Of a stretch of 64,000 nt of DNA, positions 54,413-63,580 are shown piece by piece (position 1 is the stretch's first letter; the number at the start of each line of letters is the position of its first letter). The notes under the pieces are model-generated. The model was not told the origin of the DNA and ran no database searches. It worked only from the letters and a program-made list of their open reading frames with translations. The stretch is from Anabaenopsis elenkinii CCIBt3563 (GTDB taxonomy: Bacteria; Cyanobacteriota; Cyanobacteriia; Cyanobacteriales; Nostocaceae): contig NZ_CP063311.1 in NCBI RefSeq assembly GCF_015245355.1, positions 223,911 through 287,910 on the forward strand, in the 5' to 3' direction. Made by a program: the position numbers and the translations under genes.

Positions 54413-55240
54413 TTGCTCATGGTCTGGCCCTTCAAGTCTAAGTTTCGTAAACAAATTGCCCGGATTGAAATTACTGGTGCTATAGGTGCTTCTACTCGCA
54501 AGCGTGTGTTAGAAGCCCTAAAAGCTGTAGAAGAGAAAAAGTTTCCTGCTTTACTCCTGCGTATTGATAGTCCTGGGGGTACAGTGGGAGATTCTCAAGA
54601 AATCTACAGCGCCCTGAAGAGGTTACGCAATAAAATCAAAATCGTCGCCAGCTTTGGCAATATTTCCGCTTCTGGCGGTGTCTACATTGGCATGGGAGCA
54701 GAACATATCATCGCTAATCCTGGTACAATCACTGGTAGTATTGGTGTGATTTTGCGAGGGAACAACTTAGAACGGCTGTTGGAAAAAATTGGTGTTTCTT
54801 TCCAGGTCATCAAATCTGGCCCCTACAAAGATATTTTGGCATTTGACCGCCAACTCACAGCACCAGAACAAAGCATCCTGCAAGAGTTAATTGACGTGAG
54901 TTATCAGCAGTTTGTCAAGACCATTGCCGAAGCCCGTTCTCTAGAAGTGGAAACTGTTAAGACTTTTGCTGATGGTCGGATTTTCACCGGGGAACAGGCT
55001 TTAGAATTAGGTGTTGTAGACCGTCTGGGAACTGAAGAAGATGCACTGCGGTGGACGGCACAAATGGTGGGTCTTGATCCGGATAAGACACCCTGCTATA
55101 CCCTAGAAGAACGAAAACCTTTATTGAGTCGCCTTCTACCCGGAAACCGTCAGGTTTCTTCAGGACTGAAGGTAGGAATTGATTGGTTGGAATTTGAAAT
55201 GTCTACCAGTGGTCTGCCACTGTGGTTATATCGACCTTAA
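54413..55240 (+). CDS. sppA: Signal peptide peptidase SppA (protease IV, short form)
   Basis: A serine protease with a Ser-Lys dyad that degrades cleaved signal peptides. In cyanobacteria SppA is also linked to light acclimation. The 275 residues show LLLRIDSPGGTVGDSQEIY, the nucleophile Ser in GNISASGGVYIGMGA, TGSIGVI, and the Lys in VIKSGPYKDI. The N terminus has no clear membrane helix (MVWPFKSKFRKQ). TTG 54413 lies 8 bases after GAGG, the best spacing. ATG 54419 two codons later is an alternative. Confidence 0.93.
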   Translation: MLMVWPFKSKFRKQIARIEITGAIGASTRKRVLEALKAVEEKKFPALLLRIDSPGGTVGDSQEIYSALKRLRNKIKIVASFGNISASGGVYIGMGAEHIIANPGTITGSIGVILRGNNLERLLEKIGVSFQVIKSGPYKDILAFDRQLTAPEQSILQELIDVSYQQFVKTIAEARSLEVETVKTFADGRIFTGEQALELGVVDRLGTEEDALRWTAQMVGLDPDKTPCYTLEERKPLLSRLLPGNRQVSSGLKVGIDWLEFEMSTSGLPLWLYRP

Positions 55241-55310
55241 ATAATTAGCAGTGATTGTAAAAAATTTACAATCACTGATGACCAATGACTAATCTAAGGA
55301 GGATTTTGGC

Positions 55311-55724
55311 GTGGAGTGGCAAATGCGGGCTATTCGCGGAGCAACAACCGTTGCTGAAAACACTATTGAAGCAATTAGAGAAGCGGTAACCGAACTGATA
55401 GATGAACTAGAGCAAAGGAATCAACTCCAGTCAGACAAGATGATTAGTGTGACTTTCTCGGTGACACGTGATTTGGATGCGATTTTTCCTGCAGCCATCG
55501 CCCGATCGCGTTCTGGGTGGGATAATGTGGCAATGTTGGATGTACAACAAATGCACGTCGAAGGTAGCTTAGAGCGTTGCATTCGGTTTCTTATCCACGC
55601 TTACCTTCCAGCTTCTACACCAATTAATCATATTTATTTACGCCAAGCTGCTAAATTACGTCCAGATTGGAGTTTATCCCAGCCGTTACAACCATCACAG
55701 CAGGCAGTTAAGTCAAAAGTTTAA
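55311..55724 (+). CDS. aroH: Chorismate mutase, AroH type
   Basis: Converts chorismate to prephenate, on the way to phenylalanine and tyrosine. The 137-residue protein matches the trimeric Bacillus AroH class: MRAIRGATTVAENT with the substrate Arg, SVTRDLDAIFPA, the hydrophobic-acidic HVEGSLERCIRFLIH, and the C-terminal HIYLRQAAKLRPD. GTG 55311 has AAGGAGG eight bases upstream, so this non-ATG start is well supported. Seventy bases after sppA, and the next gene follows after 37 bp. Confidence 0.95.
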   Translation: MEWQMRAIRGATTVAENTIEAIREAVTELIDELEQRNQLQSDKMISVTFSVTRDLDAIFPAAIARSRSGWDNVAMLDVQQMHVEGSLERCIRFLIHAYLPASTPINHIYLRQAAKLRPDWSLSQPLQPSQQAVKSKV

Positions 55725-55761
55725 AATTTGACTGTCAATTATATGTAAAAATTAGCACGAA

Positions 55762-56046
55762 ATGAGCTATTACGGTAGTGATGGGGCTCAACCTGCTGCC
55801 ATGGGCGGGAGAATGTTTAATGAGCGTGTAACTGGTGTGTGCGTAAAACTAGCAGATTTTCTGACCATTCTCTCCAAAATGGAGCAGCCACTAGTAATTG
55901 TCACAAGTGAAGGGTATTTCACAAAAATTTATAAGTATCTCACAGCATATAAAGGTTTTGTGTTTTTCACGGAATCTTTAGACAAATTGGAACTTGGTAG
56001 CAACATTGAGGTGATTTACGCTCAAAGCCTATCTACTGAGATTTGA
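55762..56046 (+). CDS. Conserved hypothetical protein, small
   Basis: 94 residues that I do not recognise by family name. A Gly-rich N terminus (MSYYGSDGAQPAAMGG) is followed by an alpha-beta portion: GVCVKLADFLTILSKMEQPLVIVTSEG, KIYKYLTAYKGFVFFTES, and the ending SNIEVIYAQS. The strand-helix alternation suggests a small globular fold. Close behind aroH on the same strand, so probably co-transcribed. It converges on crtR across a terminator hairpin. Confidence 0.7.
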   Translation: MSYYGSDGAQPAAMGGRMFNERVTGVCVKLADFLTILSKMEQPLVIVTSEGYFTKIYKYLTAYKGFVFFTESLDKLELGSNIEVIYAQSLSTEI

Positions 56047-56054
56047 CCTCCGCC

Positions 56055-56080
56055 AAAAAACCGGCCCACCCAAGGTGGGC
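56055..56080 (-). terminator. Intrinsic terminator of crtR
   Basis: GCCCACC (56064-56070) pairs with GGTGGGC (56074-56080) around a three-base loop. Read on the minus strand the stem is followed by CCGG and a run of six T (56055-56060), the pattern of an intrinsic terminator for crtR. On the plus strand it may also stop the aroH transcript, though its T-run there is weak. Confidence 0.8.
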
Positions 56081-56091
56081 TGGGGGTATTT

Positions 56092-56982
56092 CTATTGGTG
56101 ATGACGATGAAATCTAATCCCGATAAAAATATCGTAAACAAACTCTAAAAAGTCCTTTTTTTGTAATAAGCCTGATGTCTGAGGACTACCCTTTTCATCT
56201 AACAACGGCTTCATTGCATAATAAGCAGGTTGGTAATTATACCAAGGAATAGAAGGCCACAGATGATGAATCAGGTGGTAATTCTGTCCTAAAATCAGGA
56301 TATTCAGGAGTTTACCAGGGTAGACCCGGGCATTTTTCCAGCGATCGCGTTCTACAAAGGGACGATGTGGTAAATAATCAAAAAATAATCCTAGTGCTAT
56401 CCCCACTAAAAAAGCTGGGATAAACCAAAAATTGAGAATGTAGCCTAAAAAATGATACTGAATAGAAATATAAAAAATTGTGCCGACAATTAAGCGGCTA
56501 ATGAACCATTCTAATAGTTCATAGTTACGCCACAGTCGCCGCTGAAAGAAAAACACCTCATGGTACAAAAAACGTACTGCTATCAACCACAATGGTCCGC
56601 CTGTGGAGACGTAATGATCCGGGTCGTTCTTAGGGTCATTGACATGGGCGTGATGCTGTAAATGCACCCGTGTAAATACCGGGAAGGCAAAAGCTAAGAT
56701 CAGGGCGCTACCATGGCCTAACATGGCATTAATGATTCTGTTACGATGGGCAGATTGGTGACAAGCATCGTGAATCACAGTGCCTGCACAATGTAAAGCA
56801 ATGGTATTAATGGTAAAGCACAACCAATCAGGCCATTGCCAGAGCCAGTAACCAAAGTTAGATAACACCAGCATTGTTACTGTGGACACAAACAGTAGCA
56901 GTGTGGGGTTAAAATCACCAGGAGGCGCTAAAAATTCCTTGGGGGGGATTTTCAGTGACTTCTGTGCCTCCAATGTGAGCAT
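56092..56982 (-). CDS. crtR: Beta-carotene hydroxylase, CrtR type
   Basis: A membrane di-iron enzyme of the fatty-acid-desaturase superfamily that 3-hydroxylates carotenoids to zeaxanthin or related xanthophylls. The three His boxes are HDACHQSAH, HLQHHAHVNDP and HLIHHLWPSIPWYNY. Four or more hydrophobic segments are seen. At 296 residues it matches CrtR of Synechocystis and Anabaena. Substrate range (beta-carotene, myxol, deoxymyxol) differs between species and cannot be read here. Confidence 0.92.
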   Translation of the reverse strand: MLTLEAQKSLKIPPKEFLAPPGDFNPTLLLFVSTVTMLVLSNFGYWLWQWPDWLCFTINTIALHCAGTVIHDACHQSAHRNRIINAMLGHGSALILAFAFPVFTRVHLQHHAHVNDPKNDPDHYVSTGGPLWLIAVRFLYHEVFFFQRRLWRNYELLEWFISRLIVGTIFYISIQYHFLGYILNFWFIPAFLVGIALGLFFDYLPHRPFVERDRWKNARVYPGKLLNILILGQNYHLIHHLWPSIPWYNYQPAYYAMKPLLDEKGSPQTSGLLQKKDFLEFVYDIFIGIRFHRHHQ

Positions 56983-57411
56983 TTTTAACTCCTTGTTTCA
57001 TGAAACATTACGAATATACGATGAAGATGAGCAAATAATAAACTTTTGTAAGCTTTTATTTAGCAAGATTTAACTTAAGATGTGCCGAAGCTCAGATGAA
57101 TAGGGTTATGATTCCAGACGAGAGATAAGTTTTTCCGCTCCCTTAGGGTGTCTAGGCAACTAGCAAAAAGTTGACTGAAAAATCTATATTCAGGAGGATG
57201 GAACCCAGTTTGGTGTACGATATCTACTCTATCTCACAAATCTGGGGAAATCTTAACCAGGGGAAAATTATCATTTCTGTTGCGAGTGACTCTCACACCC
57301 CCATTCATCCTCCGCCTCTGTTGGTTATGGATATAACAGAGACTGAAAACTAAACGCCCCTTAAATTAATATGAATCTCTAGATGGAGATAGCCCCCTAG
57401 AATCAGCCCCT
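56983..57411. other. 429-bp divergent gap crtR / pyk
   Basis: Contains the palindrome TTTCATGAAA at 56996-57005 just upstream of crtR, and an inverted repeat CTCTGTT/AACAGAG at 57316-57322 and 57335-57341 in the pyk leader. A 51-60-codon ORF at 57171-57353 has AGGAGG abutting its inner ATG with no spacing, and no recognisable similarity, so I do not call it. Otherwise nothing is evident. Confidence 0.5.
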
Positions 57412-59181
57412 ATGCAATTAAGAGACTCTCTACGCCGAACAAAAATTGTTGCGACAATTGGGCCTGCCACTAGCAGCCCCGAAAAGCTGAAGGCGATTAT
57501 CGAAGCTGGTGCGACGACACTGCGGCTCAACTTCTCCCACGGTACTCATGCTGACCATCAGCGTAGTATTCGCTTAATTCGACAAACTGCCTTTGAATTA
57601 AATCAACCTGTGGCAATTCTCCAAGACTTGCAAGGGCCAAAAATTCGCTTAGGTAAGTTTGAACATGGGTCGATAATTTTAGAAAAAGGCGATCGCTTCA
57701 CCTTGACAAATCGCCCAGTTGTGGGAACACAGGAAATTAGCTGTGTTACCTACGACTATTTAGCCCAAGAAGTGCCTACAGGTGCGAAAATCCTCCTCGA
57801 CGATGGGCGAGTAGAAATGGTGGTAGAGGATATTAACCCTGATAAAGGCGATTTACATTGTCGTGTCACGGTAGCTGGTAAGTTATCTAACAATAAAGGT
57901 GTTAACTTTCCGGGTGTTTACTTATCCATTAAGGCCATGACCGATAAAGACCGCGAGGATCTCATGTTTGGTCTAGACCAAGGTGTAGATTGGGTAGCAC
58001 TTTCCTTTGTCCGTAACCCCCAGGACATCATCGAAATTAAAGAGCTAATTTCTAGCACTGGTAAGCAGGTTCCAGTCATTGCCAAAATTGAAAAACATGA
58101 AGCCATTGAACAAATGGAACAAGTTTTGTCCTTATGTGATGGCGTGATGGTGGCTAGAGGTGACTTGGGTGTAGAACTACCTGCTGAAGATGTCCCTGTG
58201 CTGCAAAAGCGGTTGATTGCTACAGCCAATCGCTTAGGGATTCCCATCATCACGGCTACCCAAATGTTAGACAGTATGGTGAGTAATCCCCGTCCTACTC
58301 GTGCTGAAGTCTCAGACGTGGCTAATGCCATTTTAGATGGTACGGATGCTGTGATGCTATCAAATGAAACTGCTGTGGGTAATTATCCTGTGGAAGCGGT
58401 GGCTACCATGGCGAGAATTGCTGAACGCATGGAACAGGAAGCAGCACAAAATTCGTCCCTACTTTCCCACCGAGATGACCGACGTTCTATTCCTAATGCC
58501 ATTAGTCAAGCTGTGGGACAAATTGCTCAACAATTGGGAGCAGCGGCAATTATGACCCTGACACAAACAGGGGCTACAGCTCGTAATGTTTCTAAGTTCC
58601 GTCCCCATACGCCAATTTTGGCTGTGACACCCCATGTGAATGTGGCACGACAATTACAGATGGTTTGGGGTGTGAAACCATTATTGGTGCTAGGTTTACC
58701 TTCCACTGGGCAGACTTTTCAAGCCGCTATCAATGTGGCTCAAGAGCATAACTACCTGTCTGAAGGTGATTTAGTGGTGATGACTGCGGGTACTCTTCAA
58801 GGTGTTTCTGGCTCCACTGATTTAGTTAAGGTTGAGGTGGTTACAGCTGTGCTAGGTCAGGGTATTGGCTTGGGACAAGGTTCAGTAAGTGGTCGCGCTA
58901 GGGTGGCTCACACTGGTATGGATGTGAGTAATTTTAATCCCGGAGATATTTTGGTGGCACCCCGGACTGATGCGGATTTTGTTGAGGCAATTCGTAAAGC
59001 AGCAGGTATTATTACTGAGGAAGAAAGTCTAACCAGTCACGCTGCTGTCATTGGCTTGCGTCTGGGTGTCCCTGTGATTGTGGGTGTAAAAACAGCAACC
59101 CAGGTAATTCGTGATGGTGCAATTCTTACTCTGGATATGCAGCGGGGTTTGGTCTACTCAGGAGCTCTGGGAACTCCTTAA
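57412..59181 (+). CDS. pyk: Pyruvate kinase with C-terminal PEP-utilising domain
   Basis: Makes pyruvate and ATP from phosphoenolpyruvate and ADP. The barrel contains TKIVATIGPATSSPEKL, LRLNFSHG, the catalytic Lys in VPVIAKIEKHEAIE, and VMVARGDLGVELP. The allosteric C-terminal domain follows (about 360-475). An additional domain (about 485-589) carries DILVAPRTDADFVEAIRKAAGIITEEESLTSHAAVIG, a PEP-utilising-enzyme mobile domain with its TSHAA His region. It explains the length of 589 against about 470, as in some Bacillus and cyanobacterial enzymes. The last 4 nt overlap the convergent Uma2 gene. Confidence 0.96.
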   Translation: MQLRDSLRRTKIVATIGPATSSPEKLKAIIEAGATTLRLNFSHGTHADHQRSIRLIRQTAFELNQPVAILQDLQGPKIRLGKFEHGSIILEKGDRFTLTNRPVVGTQEISCVTYDYLAQEVPTGAKILLDDGRVEMVVEDINPDKGDLHCRVTVAGKLSNNKGVNFPGVYLSIKAMTDKDREDLMFGLDQGVDWVALSFVRNPQDIIEIKELISSTGKQVPVIAKIEKHEAIEQMEQVLSLCDGVMVARGDLGVELPAEDVPVLQKRLIATANRLGIPIITATQMLDSMVSNPRPTRAEVSDVANAILDGTDAVMLSNETAVGNYPVEAVATMARIAERMEQEAAQNSSLLSHRDDRRSIPNAISQAVGQIAQQLGAAAIMTLTQTGATARNVSKFRPHTPILAVTPHVNVARQLQMVWGVKPLLVLGLPSTGQTFQAAINVAQEHNYLSEGDLVVMTAGTLQGVSGSTDLVKVEVVTAVLGQGIGLGQGSVSGRARVAHTGMDVSNFNPGDILVAPRTDADFVEAIRKAAGIITEEESLTSHAAVIGLRLGVPVIVGVKTATQVIRDGAILTLDMQRGLVYSGALGTP

Positions 59182-59765
59182 TCTGAATTACTGCAAAAAT
59201 CTATTCTCTGGTAAATCTGGCTATGGGGAATTTGGCAATTTGCGGAAGCTAAGGTTAAGATTCCGTTTTGAGCGTTAGATTCTCTTAACAGCCAGTTACC
59301 TTCTGGAGTTTTGCTAAACTGTTCAATATGAATTGTATATTGGTCAATTAGTATATATTCTTGCAATTCCGGGAGGGAACGGTAATAAGTAAATTTATCT
59401 CCCCTATCTCTACTGCTGGTAGAGTTAGAAAGTACCTCAAAGATGATACTGGGATTTACTACTGTATCAGTTCTTCCCTCTTGAAAGCGGGGTTGATTTT
59501 TAATGATAAGAATATCAGGATAGGTGTATTGTTGGTAATGGGGAATCCACAGGCGTAGGTCACTAGTGTAAACGCGGTAATCTTGTTCTCTCAGAGCCAG
59601 GCTAAGAGCAACTACTAAATTGATAATGATTTGGTTGTGATTAATAGAGCCGCCAGTCATGGGTATAATTTCCCCGTTACGGTATTCACTGCGATACTCA
59701 GCAGTTTCTTCAAGTGCGAGGTATTCTTCTATAGAATATTGCTGGGTGGGAGTTTGCACAACCAT
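59178..59765 (-). CDS. Uma2-family putative nuclease (DUF820)
   Basis: A restriction-nuclease-like fold protein of a family strongly expanded in filamentous cyanobacteria. The 195 residues show YSIEEYLALEETAEYRSEYRNGEII, the Asp in YPDILIIKNQP, and Glu in PSIIFEVLSNSTSSRDRGDK, a PD-(D/E)XK-like core with the Lys position shifted. Function is unproven. It ends inside the pyk stop region, tail to tail. Confidence 0.88.
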   Translation of the reverse strand: MVVQTPTQQYSIEEYLALEETAEYRSEYRNGEIIPMTGGSINHNQIIINLVVALSLALREQDYRVYTSDLRLWIPHYQQYTYPDILIIKNQPRFQEGRTDTVVNPSIIFEVLSNSTSSRDRGDKFTYYRSLPELQEYILIDQYTIHIEQFSKTPEGNWLLRESNAQNGILTLASANCQIPHSQIYQRIDFCSNSD

Positions 59766-59811
59766 AGGTTTTTTTTGTGAAGGCTGGAGTAAGATAACTT
59801 TAGCCTAACAT

Positions 59812-60912
59812 TCATAAGTAGCGGGATAAAACTTCTGCAGTCGCAAGTCCGGTTTTTTCCCAACTGAATTGACTGGCTCTATTTATACCTTGGGTAGAGA
59901 GGTGCGATCGCATTTGCAGATCTTCAGCTATCATCTGCATAGCTGCGGTGATTTCTGCCCTGTTGTAGGGATTAATTAAAATCGCTGCTTCCCCTGCTAC
60001 CTCTGGGAGGGAAGAAAGATTAGAAGTAATCACCGGAGTCCCACAAGCCATGGCTTCGAGGACTGGTAAACCGAAGCCCTCCCAGAGACTCGGAAATACT
60101 AGGGCGATCGCACCATGAATAATCTTGGGTAGTTCGTCATAGGATACATAATTGAGAAACTTTACCTGCTGAGTAATTCCCAATTCTGCGACCTGGGTTT
60201 GTAAAAGTGGAGTGTAACGCCTATCAACAGGCCCTGCTAACCATAGTTGATATTCACCCCTATTTGGTAGCTCCGCAAAAGCCCCTATGAGTCGATGTAA
60301 GTTTTTATAGGGGTCATGTCTTCCTAGATAGAGAAAATAAGGCTGATTTTCTGGCGATTTTTCGTGAGCAGGGTGAAAATGTTCACGATCATAACCTAGG
60401 AGAATGGGAGTGATTTGACCGGCGGGAATTTGATAAAAATTAATGATATCCTCTGCTGTCGCTTGGGAATTGCAGATGATGTGTTGTGCTTGTTTGAGGA
60501 CTTGGGGAACGTAGTAACGATGGTAAAATGTCAAGGGTGAGAACCGTTGAGGAAAGCGCAATGGTATTAAGTCGTGGGAAACGACCACAAAACGACAGTT
60601 ACTATAAAGCGGTGCTTCTGGTAAGGGGGAAAATAACAACCGAGATTTGAGGTTTGTATAGATTTGGGGAAGTTGGAACTGTGTCCACAGTAAGCGGCGC
60701 AAATGTCCTTTTGTCCCTTGGGCGGGGGTAAGATTATTGGGAACTGGATAGCAGTTAAATTCTGGGTCTTGCTGTGGTGTTAATAAGGTGGGACAGAGAG
60801 ATTTTAAATAAGGGAAGATATTTTGAGCATAGTTACTAATCCCTGTTGGCTGTGACCAAAGAATAGATAAATTTATAATTAGTTGGTTATCTAATGTTTT
60901 CATTAAATCCAT
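59812..60912 (-). CDS. Glycosyltransferase family 4-like
   Basis: A GT-B fold retaining glycosyltransferase of 366 residues. The N-terminal domain contains SQPTGISNYAQNI, and the donor domain shows FLYLGRHDPYKNLHRLI and the nucleotide-sugar motif WEGFGLPVLEAMACGTPVITSNLSSLPEVAGEAA with the ExxxxxxxE pattern. Family profile suggests mannosyl or rhamnosyl transfer to an extracellular polysaccharide, but donor and acceptor are unknown. First of a minus-strand surface-glycan cluster with gmd and a second glycosyltransferase. Confidence 0.9.
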   Translation of the reverse strand: MDLMKTLDNQLIINLSILWSQPTGISNYAQNIFPYLKSLCPTLLTPQQDPEFNCYPVPNNLTPAQGTKGHLRRLLWTQFQLPQIYTNLKSRLLFSPLPEAPLYSNCRFVVVSHDLIPLRFPQRFSPLTFYHRYYVPQVLKQAQHIICNSQATAEDIINFYQIPAGQITPILLGYDREHFHPAHEKSPENQPYFLYLGRHDPYKNLHRLIGAFAELPNRGEYQLWLAGPVDRRYTPLLQTQVAELGITQQVKFLNYVSYDELPKIIHGAIALVFPSLWEGFGLPVLEAMACGTPVITSNLSSLPEVAGEAAILINPYNRAEITAAMQMIAEDLQMRSHLSTQGINRASQFSWEKTGLATAEVLSRYL

Positions 60913-61068
60913 TAATTGTACTTGTCAATTTTTAAGTAAAAAATTAAATAACTCAACAGTAATTAACAATCTTCAAAGGCGGGTTGATTTCGATAATTGC
61001 TAATCGGTGAGGATGAACACCTACAGATTATGTTTACCTGTGGTTCATCAACCCAATACATGATGCTG

Positions 61069-62043
61069 TTAATCTAGGCTATCCCGCAATTTTTTCAGGT
61101 CATAATCAACCATTAATTCTACCATTTGTGTGAAATTATATTGAGGTTGCCAACCTAACTCAGTTTTAATTTTATCCACAGCACCAACTAACTGCACTGG
61201 TTCATCAGGACGGTAAAAAGTGGGGTCAACTGTCACATAATCTTGCCAATTGAGACCAACGCAGTTAAAAGCACATTCAACTAATTCTCTCACCGAGTGA
61301 GTCTCACCACTGGCAATAATATAATCTTCCGGCTGTTCTTGCTGTAACATTAACCACATGGCATAAACAGCATCTTTAGCGTAGCACCAATCACGACGGG
61401 CATCTAAATTACCTAATTTTAATTCATTTGCCAAACCCAGTTTAATTTGGGCGACGGCGTGGGTAATTTTACGAAATACAAATTCTGTACCCCGTCTTGG
61501 TGATTCGTGAGTATAAGTAATACCACAGCAGGCGTAAAGGTTGTATTTTTGCCGATAGTTAATAGTCATCCAATGGGCGTAAGCTTTCGCCACACCGTAG
61601 GGGTTACGGGGACGAAAAGCGGTGCGTTCGGTTTGGGGTGACTCATCAGGTTGACCAAAAACTTCACTGCTAGAGGCTTGGTAAAATCTTGCATCTGGTT
61701 TGCAGCGGCGAATAGATTCTAAGAGACGGGAAACACCCAGAGCTGTGTATTCAGCTGTCAAAGCTGGTTGAGTCCAAGAAAGGGGAACGTAGCTTTGAGA
61801 TGCAAGGTTATAAATCTCATCCGGTTGTGAATCGGTAATTACGTCCATTAAGGAAGATTGATCTAGGAGGTCACCTGATACGATTTCAATGTCGCTGGAA
61901 AGGTGGCTAATACGTTCTAGGTTGCTGGTGCTGGAACGGCGGACTAAGCCGAATACTTGATAACCTTTGGTTAAGAGAATTTCGGCCAGATAGGAACCAT
62001 CTTGTCCAGTAAGTCCGGTGATGAGGGCTTTTTTGGTAGTCAT
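61069..62043 (-). CDS. gmd: GDP-mannose 4,6-dehydratase
   Basis: Makes GDP-4-keto-6-deoxy-mannose, precursor of GDP-fucose, GDP-rhamnose or GDP-perosamine. A short-chain-dehydrogenase fold with NADP motif ALITGLTGQDGSYLAEIL, ISHLSSDIEIVSGDLLD, the catalytic region YQASSSEVFGQ, and YGVAKAYAHW (Tyr-x3-Lys). THESPRRGTEFVFRKI is typical of Gmd. It is slightly short at 324 residues. No fucose synthase or reductase is next to it, so the final sugar is undetermined. Confidence 0.93.
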   Translation of the reverse strand: MTTKKALITGLTGQDGSYLAEILLTKGYQVFGLVRRSSTSNLERISHLSSDIEIVSGDLLDQSSLMDVITDSQPDEIYNLASQSYVPLSWTQPALTAEYTALGVSRLLESIRRCKPDARFYQASSSEVFGQPDESPQTERTAFRPRNPYGVAKAYAHWMTINYRQKYNLYACCGITYTHESPRRGTEFVFRKITHAVAQIKLGLANELKLGNLDARRDWCYAKDAVYAMWLMLQQEQPEDYIIASGETHSVRELVECAFNCVGLNWQDYVTVDPTFYRPDEPVQLVGAVDKIKTELGWQPQYNFTQMVELMVDYDLKKLRDSLD

Positions 62044-62174
62044 TGTTAATAAAGTAAATTATATGAGTTCAATTTGACTGATACGCTGAATGAATGCCGA
62101 TAATTTTAGCACCTCTAAGAGGATGTTTGATAAGTCATGATTAGTGTATCAACTATTGTTTCACCCCACCCTAA

Positions 62175-62196
62175 CCCTCCCCTTGTAAGGGGAGGG
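62175..62196. terminator. Perfect hairpin, possible terminator or dispersed repeat
   Basis: CCCTCCCCTT and AAGGGGAGGG flank a two-base spacer. Downstream on the plus strand a moderate T-rich stretch (GGATTTTATTG) follows. Both flanking genes are on the minus strand, so it could end the upstream glycosyltransferase transcript. This motif is also widespread in cyanobacterial intergenic DNA. Confidence 0.4.
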
Positions 62197-62220
62197 GACT
62201 GGATTTTATTGTTTCGGTGT

Positions 62221-62285
62221 GTCCCCCATTCCCTGCTCACTGCTCCGGTGTTCCCTGTTCCCTGTTCCGGTGTTCCCTGTTCCCT
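62221..62285. repeat. Short tandem TTCCCTG-type repeats
   Basis: Five or six degenerate copies of a heptamer-like unit (TTCCCTG, with TTCCGGT variants) in a row, akin to the unit found inside menD. Probably a slippage-prone short tandem repeat. Confidence 0.6.
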
Positions 62286-62388
62286 AGTATAAAAATTACC
62301 TGTTTAATACTTTCCAAACAACCTCTAAAATTACGCTGTCTTCTAAATCAGTTTAATGTGAAAATGAGATTAATTCTTGGGAGATTGA

Positions 62389-63549
62389 TCAAATAATACT
62401 CCTATAAGCCTTTAATGTTTCTTTTGCTGTTCTTTCCCAGGAAAATAATTTGGCTCTGTCTCTACCTCTGTTAATTAATTCTTGGCGTAACTGAGAATTA
62501 CTAATTACTTGTAGAATAGCCTCAGCTAACTGCATCGGGTCTTTGGGGTCAATTAATATAGCTGCATCTCCCGCAACTTCTGGGAGGGAAGAAGTGTTAG
62601 CAGTAACTACAGGTGCGCCTAAAGTCATTGCTTCTAAGACAGGTAAACCAAATCCTTCATAATGGGATGGATAAACAAATACATCAGCTTGGGAGTAAAA
62701 TAATCCTACTAATTGGTTATTGAGGTATTGTAAATGGTGAATTTTGTTTTGCCAAGGTGAATTTTCAATCGCTGCAAATATTGGCTTGTAGTTCCATCCT
62801 TTATTACCTATTAAGACTAATTGATGAGGAATTTGATATTTTTGGTTTAATAAATTAAATGCAGTAATGATGTTGTCAATGTTTTTTCTGGGTTCTATGG
62901 TGCTGACAAACAGAATATAAGGTTGAGAAAAATCATATTTAATTTGTTTTTCCCATTTATGAATATTTGCTTGATCTAAGAAGGATGGATTATAACGACT
63001 AGCTAAGGGAGTTACATAAATTTTTTCTGGTGCTACGTGCAAATATTCGATAATATCTTGTTTAGAGCTTTGGGAAATTGTTAATACTAAATCTGTCCAC
63101 TGTAAACAGCGCCGCACTCTTTCTGTATATGTTGTGACAACTGAATCTACATACTGAGGATATTTGATAAATGTCAAATCATATATATTCATCACCTTGA
63201 GGCTATTTTGACAAGGATAGACTGAGTAATTAGTACCGTGTAAGATATCTGGAGAGTCAAAATATTTTTCCCAGTAAGATAAACCAGGTTTAAACCCTGA
63301 AGCTAAGAGTAAATTTGATAGTCTTACCGGTAAGGGGAATACATGACGATGGGGGTAATGTTTCAGAGCATCAGGAAAGCCCAAATCACCCCGTAACCAC
63401 TTTTTTAAACCTGGTTGATAAACTAATCCTAAATCAAAATTATCTTCTGTTTGGATTACACTCAGAGCAGATATTAAATTAGCTACATAAAACCCAATCC
63501 CCCTGGGTTGGGGTTCTACTGGGGTAGCATCAATGAGGATTTTCACCAT
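62389..63549 (-). CDS. Glycosyltransferase family 4-like
   Basis: A second GT-B glycosyltransferase (386 residues). The N terminus is VKILIDATPVEPQPRGIGFYV. The donor domain has LFVSTIEPRKNIDNII and YEGFGLPVLEAMTLGAPVVTANTSSLPEVAGDAA. I start at ATG 63549, as the codon four positions earlier is only TTG. It resembles the other cluster member but is not a recent duplicate. Donor and acceptor are unknown. Close behind the small transporter gene on the same strand. Confidence 0.9.
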   Translation of the reverse strand: MVKILIDATPVEPQPRGIGFYVANLISALSVIQTEDNFDLGLVYQPGLKKWLRGDLGFPDALKHYPHRHVFPLPVRLSNLLLASGFKPGLSYWEKYFDSPDILHGTNYSVYPCQNSLKVMNIYDLTFIKYPQYVDSVVTTYTERVRRCLQWTDLVLTISQSSKQDIIEYLHVAPEKIYVTPLASRYNPSFLDQANIHKWEKQIKYDFSQPYILFVSTIEPRKNIDNIITAFNLLNQKYQIPHQLVLIGNKGWNYKPIFAAIENSPWQNKIHHLQYLNNQLVGLFYSQADVFVYPSHYEGFGLPVLEAMTLGAPVVTANTSSLPEVAGDAAILIDPKDPMQLAEAILQVISNSQLRQELINRGRDRAKLFSWERTAKETLKAYRSII

Positions 63550-63580
63550 CAAAATTATCAAATTTTATCAAATTAATAGG

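Larger units (their letters stand above)
62044..62388. other. 345-bp intergenic region with short repeats
   Basis: A perfect inverted repeat lies at 62175-62196 (10-bp arms, CCCTCCCCTT and its complement, two-base spacer). From about 62221 to 62285, TTCCCTG/TTCCGG-type units repeat (for example TGTTCCCTGTTCCCTG). These are typical cyanobacterial intergenic repeats. No ORF is visible. Confidence 0.65.

Noticed and set aside
57171..57353. 60-codon ORF in the pyk leader
   Set aside because: The outer start is TTG without a ribosome-binding site, and the inner ATG abuts AGGAGG with no spacing. No similarity is recognised.
62221..62285. CRISPR-like repeat array
   Set aside because: Units are only about 7 bases, contiguous and degenerate, without spacers. 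These are short tandem repeats.
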